A stretch of DNA of 63,812 nt from Telmatospirillum sp. (GTDB lineage: Bacteria > Pseudomonadota > Alphaproteobacteria > Rhodospirillales > Magnetospirillaceae), in contig JARLJB010000238.1 of assembly GCA_031291415.1 (NCBI GenBank), positions 1 to 63,812 on the forward strand, written 5' to 3'. A program made the position numbers and the translations under genes. Of the stretch, positions 60,396-63,812 are shown one piece after another. Below the pieces are notes generated by a model that saw only the letters and a list, made by a program, of their open reading frames with translations, ran no database searches and was not told the DNA's origin. Each line of letters opens with the position of its first letter. The stretch's first letter is position 1.

Positions 60396-62173
60396 CGACG
60401 AAGCGGGTGAAACCGCAGCAGGACTCCGGCAGTGCGACCTTTCCCGGCTTTCACATTGCCGCCCGCCCCGGTTGGACGCCCCCCATGCTGGCCCAGGCCC
60501 GCGTGTTTCACCAAGCCGGCCGCGACCAGGAGGCGGAACCGCTATGCCGACGTCTGCTCGCCAACGAGCCCGATCAACCGGCCGTGCTGCATCTGTTGGG
60601 ACTGATTCTGGCGAGACTGGGCCGGCCGGATGAGGCGGTGGCAGCCTTGCGCAACGCCATTGCGCTCGATGGCGACGATGCCGATGTCCATTTCGATCTC
60701 GGCGTCGTCTTGCAATCGCATGGCCGGCCGATGGACGCCGAACGGGCTTACCGCTCCGTCCTGGCGTTGCGGCCGGATCATGCCATGGCTCTCAACAACC
60801 TCGGCAACGCCCTGCGCGATCAGGGCCGCCAGGAAGAGGCCGCGGAGGCATTCCGCACGGCATTGCGCTGGAAGCCGGATTACGCCGAAGCCTATTTTAA
60901 TTTCGGCATTCTGCGGCACAAGGTTGGCCGCCTGGCCGAGGCAATCGAGGCCTATCGCGGCGCGCTGGCATTGAAACCCGACTTTCCAGGAGCACAAACC
61001 AACCTCGGTGCGGCGCTTCAGGAATTGGGACGGCTGCAGGAGGCAGAAACCGTCCATCGGGCAGCCGTCACCAGGTGGCCGCAGGACCCCACCGTGCAGC
61101 AGAATTTCGGTGTCATGCTGACGCGGTTGCGCCGTCCCAGTGACGCCGCGGCAGCCTTTCATCAAGCGCTCCGGCATTCTCCCGACTATGCGACGGCCCA
61201 TGTCAATCTGGCGCACGCACTGCTGTTGGGCGGCGACTTCGCGGCCGGCTGGCGGGAATACGAATGGCGCTGGAAAGGCGGTGTCGACGGTTTGATGCCG
61301 CTCGCTTATTCGCAACCGCTATGGCAGGGCGAGGATATCGCCGGCCGCACCGTGCTGTTGTATGCCGAACAAGGTCTTGGCGACAGCCTGCAGTTCGCCC
61401 GTTTCGCCGAATCGATAGCCGCCCGCGGTGGGCGGGTCGTCCTCCAGGTTCAGCCATCCTTGCAAAGGCTGCTGGCGACCGTGCCGGGCGTCGCCGAGAC
61501 CATCGCATCGGAAGACACGCCACCGCCTTTCGATGTCCATTTGCCGATGATGAGCGCCCCCTTCGTCTTGGGAACGACATTGACGACAATTCCCGCGAAG
61601 ATCCCTTATGTCACTCCAGACGCCGAGGCGGTCGAGACTTGGCGGCGACGGCTGTCGCATCTGGCCGGCACCAAGATCGGATTGGTCTGGGGCGGGTCGC
61701 CACGCAAACACGATATTCGGCTGCAGGCAACGGATCGTCGCCGCAGCATGGCGCTTTCCACCCTCAGTCGATTGCTGGCAACGCGCGGTGCGACGTTCGT
61801 CAGCCTGCAGAAAGGAGAGCCCGCCGCCGAGATCGCCGACCTTGCCGCTGAATTGCGGCCTCTCGACCTGATGGACGAGGTTGCCGATTTCGCCGACACG
61901 GCGGCACTGGTCGCCAATCTCGATCTGGTGATCTCGGTCGACACGTCGGTGGTCCATCTGGCTGGTGCCATGGGAAAGCCGGTCTGGCTGCTGTCGCGCT
62001 TTGACGGCTGCTGGCGCTGGCTCATGGACCGGGACGATTCGCCCTGGTATCCCAGTCTTCGGATTTTCCACCAGAGCGAACCGGAAAACTGGCAAGAGGT
62101 TGTTGAGCGTGTCCAGCGGGCCCTCGAAGCATGGCCCGGCCCCTCCGGCGCCACTACCGAGGAAACGCCATGA
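58856..62173 (+). CDS. TPR/GT9-like glycosyltransferase, two modules
   Basis: A 1105-residue protein of the same family with two complete modules. It starts MNRKQRRAAASK, the same peptide as the giant protein. Module A (to about residue 510) has six TPRs and a GT9-like domain entered by YEWRERGDRP with GEQGLGDCLQF and SVDTAVAHL. Module B has eight TPRs and a domain with GLVWGGSPRKHD and SVDTSVVHLAGAMGKPVWLL. The ATG overlaps the stop of the preceding gene (ATGA) and its own stop overlaps the GT41 gene start (ATGA). Its acceptor and donor sugars are unknown. Confidence 0.88.
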   Translation: MNRKQRRAAASKPQPPTATQPPASDVFAVAIEHHRAGRLADAERLYRLVLAADPRHADSLNLLGVIAAQTGHADLAIDRIGQAIAIDEGVASYHNNLGEVLRQAGRLTDAMGHFRRALDLTPDYADAHNNLGAVCHGLGHLDEAIIHYRQALSLRPDYPEALNNLGAACQEQGELDEAARCYREALARGFDDGKTRANLGTVLLAKGDFKEGWRLYEWRERGDRPLVVPRHVEQPRWRGDDLAGRTLLLHGEQGLGDCLQFARYATLAASRGACVILEVPPALRRLLATVPGVAMAISAGDPLPPFDCHLPLMSAPYLFGTEPDSIPADIPYVRPDPAAVASWSRRLAALSGVKAGLVWAGAPRPDDLRVNAIDRRRSMALAQMAPILGVAGVSFVSLQKGAAAVQIAALAQDVRPLDPMDEIGDFADTAALVANLDLVISVDTAVAHLAGAMGKPVWILSRFDNCWRWLTEREDSPWYPTARLFRQKAPGDWPEVVARVADALGQKDRSLVVSTKRVKPQQDSGSATFPGFHIAARPGWTPPMLAQARVFHQAGRDQEAEPLCRRLLANEPDQPAVLHLLGLILARLGRPDEAVAALRNAIALDGDDADVHFDLGVVLQSHGRPMDAERAYRSVLALRPDHAMALNNLGNALRDQGRQEEAAEAFRTALRWKPDYAEAYFNFGILRHKVGRLAEAIEAYRGALALKPDFPGAQTNLGAALQELGRLQEAETVHRAAVTRWPQDPTVQQNFGVMLTRLRRPSDAAAAFHQALRHSPDYATAHVNLAHALLLGGDFAAGWREYEWRWKGGVDGLMPLAYSQPLWQGEDIAGRTVLLYAEQGLGDSLQFARFAESIAARGGRVVLQVQPSLQRLLATVPGVAETIASEDTPPPFDVHLPMMSAPFVLGTTLTTIPAKIPYVTPDAEAVETWRRRLSHLAGTKIGLVWGGSPRKHDIRLQATDRRRSMALSTLSRLLATRGATFVSLQKGEPAAEIADLAAELRPLDLMDEVADFADTAALVANLDLVISVDTSVVHLAGAMGKPVWLLSRFDGCWRWLMDRDDSPWYPSLRIFHQSEPENWQEVVERVQRALEAWPGPSGATTEETP
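60396..62173 (+). repeat. Module B of the two-module glycosyltransferase
   Basis: Residues about 514-1105: eight TPRs and a GT9-like domain. WGGSPRK replaces the WAGDPRP of most modules. Confidence 0.75.
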
Positions 62174-63654
62174 GCGACGAGACATTGACCGGCCTTGAGG
62201 CCCGCGCCCACGCTCTGCTCGGCAAACAGCTGTGGCAGCACGGCCTTTTTGGCGAAGCCGTTATCGAATTGGACCGGGCGATCGCCCTCGTTGCGGACAC
62301 TGGTTGGAGAATCCGCCGGGCCATTTTGATGCCGCCGGTCCCGCGGTCAGTCGAAGAGATCGCCGCATTGCGCAACGATTGTCAGGAACGCCTGTCGACA
62401 TTGCTGGGTGAAACGCTGGAACTCGGCGATCCGGTCAAGCAAATCGATTGGACGCCCTATCTGCTGTCCTATCACGGGACCAATTCGAACCGGATCCTCA
62501 ACGCCATGTTCCACCGGGTCTGCTCTCAGGCATCGCCGGATCTGGAGTGGCAGGCACCGCACTGCCGGGCACCTCGCGCCGCCGGCCGGCCGCGGATCGC
62601 GTTCATTTCCTGGTTCTTCAACGAGCACACCATTTCCCGTCTTTTCGGTGGCCTGATCGAACAGTTGGATAGCGAGGCATTCGACGTCACGGTCTTCGCT
62701 TTCGAAGGCAACGATTCCTTTCTTCGCCAGGGTGATCTGCGCGGCAAACGCGCCGTCACCCTGCCGGCGGATCTGCGGATCGCCCGCGAAACGATCGCCG
62801 CCCATCAGCCGGATCTGCTGGTCTATCTCGAGCTTGGGATGGACCCTTTCACCTTGTTCCTGGCACACTCGCGTCTGGCTCGCACGCAAGCGGTTCTGTG
62901 GGGGCATCCCGACACCACCGGCATCCCGGCGATCGACATATTCCTGAGCTGCCAAGCCATGGAACCCGAAGACACGGCAGATCACTATGGCGAACGATTG
63001 GTGCCGCTGCCCGGTCCCGGATGCTGGTACCGCCGTCCCGAGGTCGCCACGACCGCGATGAGCGCCATGGACTTCGGTCTGCCGGACGACGCGCTGCTTT
63101 ATCTCTGCCCACAGACGCCACAGAAGTTTCATCCCGACTTCGATCAGGTCATCCGGCGCATCCTGGCGGCCAACGACCGCGCTCACCTGGTTCTGACGGC
63201 CGGCTGGGCGCCCCCGCTGATGGCCCTGGTCCGCGAGAGAATCGTCCTGCCGGCTCCCGAACTCGCCGCCCGCATCCATATCCTGGGTGCCATGGACCGA
63301 TCGCATTTCATCGGTTTGATGCAGGTCTGCGACATCCTGCTCGATCCATTGCATTACAGCGGCGGTAACACGTCGCTCGAGGCCTTCGCCTGCGGGGCGC
63401 CGGTGGTCACCTGGCCGGGTCGGTTCATGCGGGCCCGCCACACGTTTGGTTTTTACAAACTGATGGGAGTGACCGATTGCATTGCCACCGACATCGACTC
63501 CTATGTCGAGATCGCCATCGCACTCGGCCGGGACAAGGCGAAGCGGGACGCTCTGCGCCAGTCGATTCGCGAGCGCAGCCGCACCCTGTACGAGGACGAT
63601 ATGGTGGTCCGCGCCTTCGAGGCATTCGCCATTTCAACGACCTTGTCCCGATGA
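62170..63654 (+). CDS. Stand-alone GT41 (OGT/SPINDLY-like) glycosyltransferase
   Basis: A 494-residue protein whose residues 140-490 align with the catalytic region of O-GlcNAc transferase. FNEHTISRLFGGL carries His153 at the place of OGT His498. LWGHPDTTGIPAIDIF corresponds to LGYPGTSGALFMDY. YLCPQTPQKFHP puts Lys319 at OGT Lys842, and LHYSGGNTSLEAFACGAPVV matches the UDP-binding CNGHTTGMDVLWAGTP region. Only one TPR-like hairpin remains at the N-terminus, whereas GT41 enzymes normally have a long TPR superhelix. The start at 62170 overlaps the previous stop as ATGA. It may take acceptors from the neighbouring TPR proteins; this is inference. Confidence 0.87.
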   Translation: MSDETLTGLEARAHALLGKQLWQHGLFGEAVIELDRAIALVADTGWRIRRAILMPPVPRSVEEIAALRNDCQERLSTLLGETLELGDPVKQIDWTPYLLSYHGTNSNRILNAMFHRVCSQASPDLEWQAPHCRAPRAAGRPRIAFISWFFNEHTISRLFGGLIEQLDSEAFDVTVFAFEGNDSFLRQGDLRGKRAVTLPADLRIARETIAAHQPDLLVYLELGMDPFTLFLAHSRLARTQAVLWGHPDTTGIPAIDIFLSCQAMEPEDTADHYGERLVPLPGPGCWYRRPEVATTAMSAMDFGLPDDALLYLCPQTPQKFHPDFDQVIRRILAANDRAHLVLTAGWAPPLMALVRERIVLPAPELAARIHILGAMDRSHFIGLMQVCDILLDPLHYSGGNTSLEAFACGAPVVTWPGRFMRARHTFGFYKLMGVTDCIATDIDSYVEIAIALGRDKAKRDALRQSIRERSRTLYEDDMVVRAFEAFAISTTLSR

Positions 63655-63680
63655 CCGGCCCCTGAGCGATATGTATCCAT

Positions 63681-63697
63681 CCGGCGTAGACCGCCGG
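63681..63697. terminator. Weak hairpin at the end of the glycosyltransferase operon
   Basis: CCGGCG and CGCCGG with a five-base loop, between the converging GT41 gene and the partial gene at the edge. The stem is short and there is no T run. Confidence 0.3.
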
Positions 63698-63701
63698 CGG
63701 C

Positions 63702-63812
63702 CTATTCCTGATCGACTTTCGGGTTTGCCTTGTGGATCTCGATGAGTTCCCGGAGGCATTCGATGCCGTCCTCGGAGAAGGCCATGACGCCTTCGTCACC
63801 CAGCCCATAGCC
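63702..63812 (-). CDS. Unknown gene, C-terminal end (cut by window edge)
   Basis: An open frame runs from the window edge to a TAG and encodes 36 residues (GYGLGDEGVMAFSEDGIECL to HKANPKVDQE). Third codon positions are GC-rich as in the neighbours, and a convergent gene at this place is expected. The rest is outside the window and no family is recognised. Confidence 0.4.
   Translation of the reverse strand, partial: GYGLGDEGVMAFSEDGIECLRELIEIHKANPKVDQE

Noticed and set aside
63425-63808. 127-aa frame on the minus strand at the window end
   Set aside because: It overlaps the 3' part of the GT41 gene by over 200 bases. The frame ending at 63702 does not overlap and has better codon use.
1-63812. 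tRNA or rRNA genes
   Set aside because: No cloverleaf with a proper T-loop and acceptor stem was found in the intergenic regions. The few GGTTCGA-like strings lie inside coding genes.

Overview
The window comes from the chromosome of a GC-rich alphaproteobacterium, most likely Rhodospirillales. The evidence is the cckA-recA-alaS gene order, an alphaproteobacterial SOS box (GTTC-N7-GTTC) in front of recA, a phasin gene with a PhaR-like operator, CtrA-type boxes in front of flagellar operons, and flagellar accessory genes of alphaproteobacterial type (MotE, DUF6468, an FlhB-like switch protein). I cannot name the species.

Layout. Positions 1-138 are the tail of an IS5-family transposase gene. 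Positions 154-8155 hold housekeeping and envelope genes: pgi, a small unknown gene, a GT4 glycosyltransferase with an LpxH-like metallophosphoesterase, a lipid kinase, pmbA/tldE and a UbiD-family decarboxylase. Positions 8241-8655 are a cluster of dispersed GC-rich repeats. Phasin, alaS and recA follow, with a 171-bp palindromic element between alaS and recA.

Positions 13598-29257 form a long minus-strand motility and chemotaxis cluster. In transcription order it is fliL, fliM, DUF6468, motE, cheY, cheZ, a 55-aa ORF, an exported TPR protein, an FlhB-like switch protein, a small helical protein, fliO, fliP, flgB, flgC, fliE, fliQ, fliR, flhB and the cell-cycle kinase gene cckA. Positions 29569-32845 carry flgF-flgG-flgA-flgH on the plus strand behind a sigma-54-type promoter. 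Positions 33150-39809 carry flgD-flgE-unknown-flgN-flgK-flgL on the minus strand. No flagellin, fliF, fliG, fliN or flgI is in the window.

The most unusual part is 40171-63654. Four genes overlap at their start and stop codons (GTGA, ATGA, ATGA). The first is a single 16,116-bp frame coding for 5,371 residues, made of ten consecutive fused modules. Each module is a block of 4-10 TPRs followed by a GT9-like (GT-B type) glycosyltransferase domain. The next two genes add one and two more modules, making 13 in all, and every one keeps the same core motifs. The fourth gene is an almost TPR-free GT41 (OGT/SPINDLY-like) catalytic domain that retains the His and Lys equivalents of OGT. A CtrA-like box with a well-placed -10 lies in front of the giant gene. 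Together with its position beside the hook operon, this suggests a multi-module protein-glycosylation or glycan-assembly system tied to flagellum production. The glycosyltransferase assignment rests on motifs; the flagellar target is inference.

Regulation. CtrA-like boxes precede fliL, the fhlB-fliOP...flhB-cckA operon and the TPR-glycosyltransferase operon. The middle operon ends with cckA, whose product activates CtrA in related bacteria, so a feedback loop is encoded if these sites are real.
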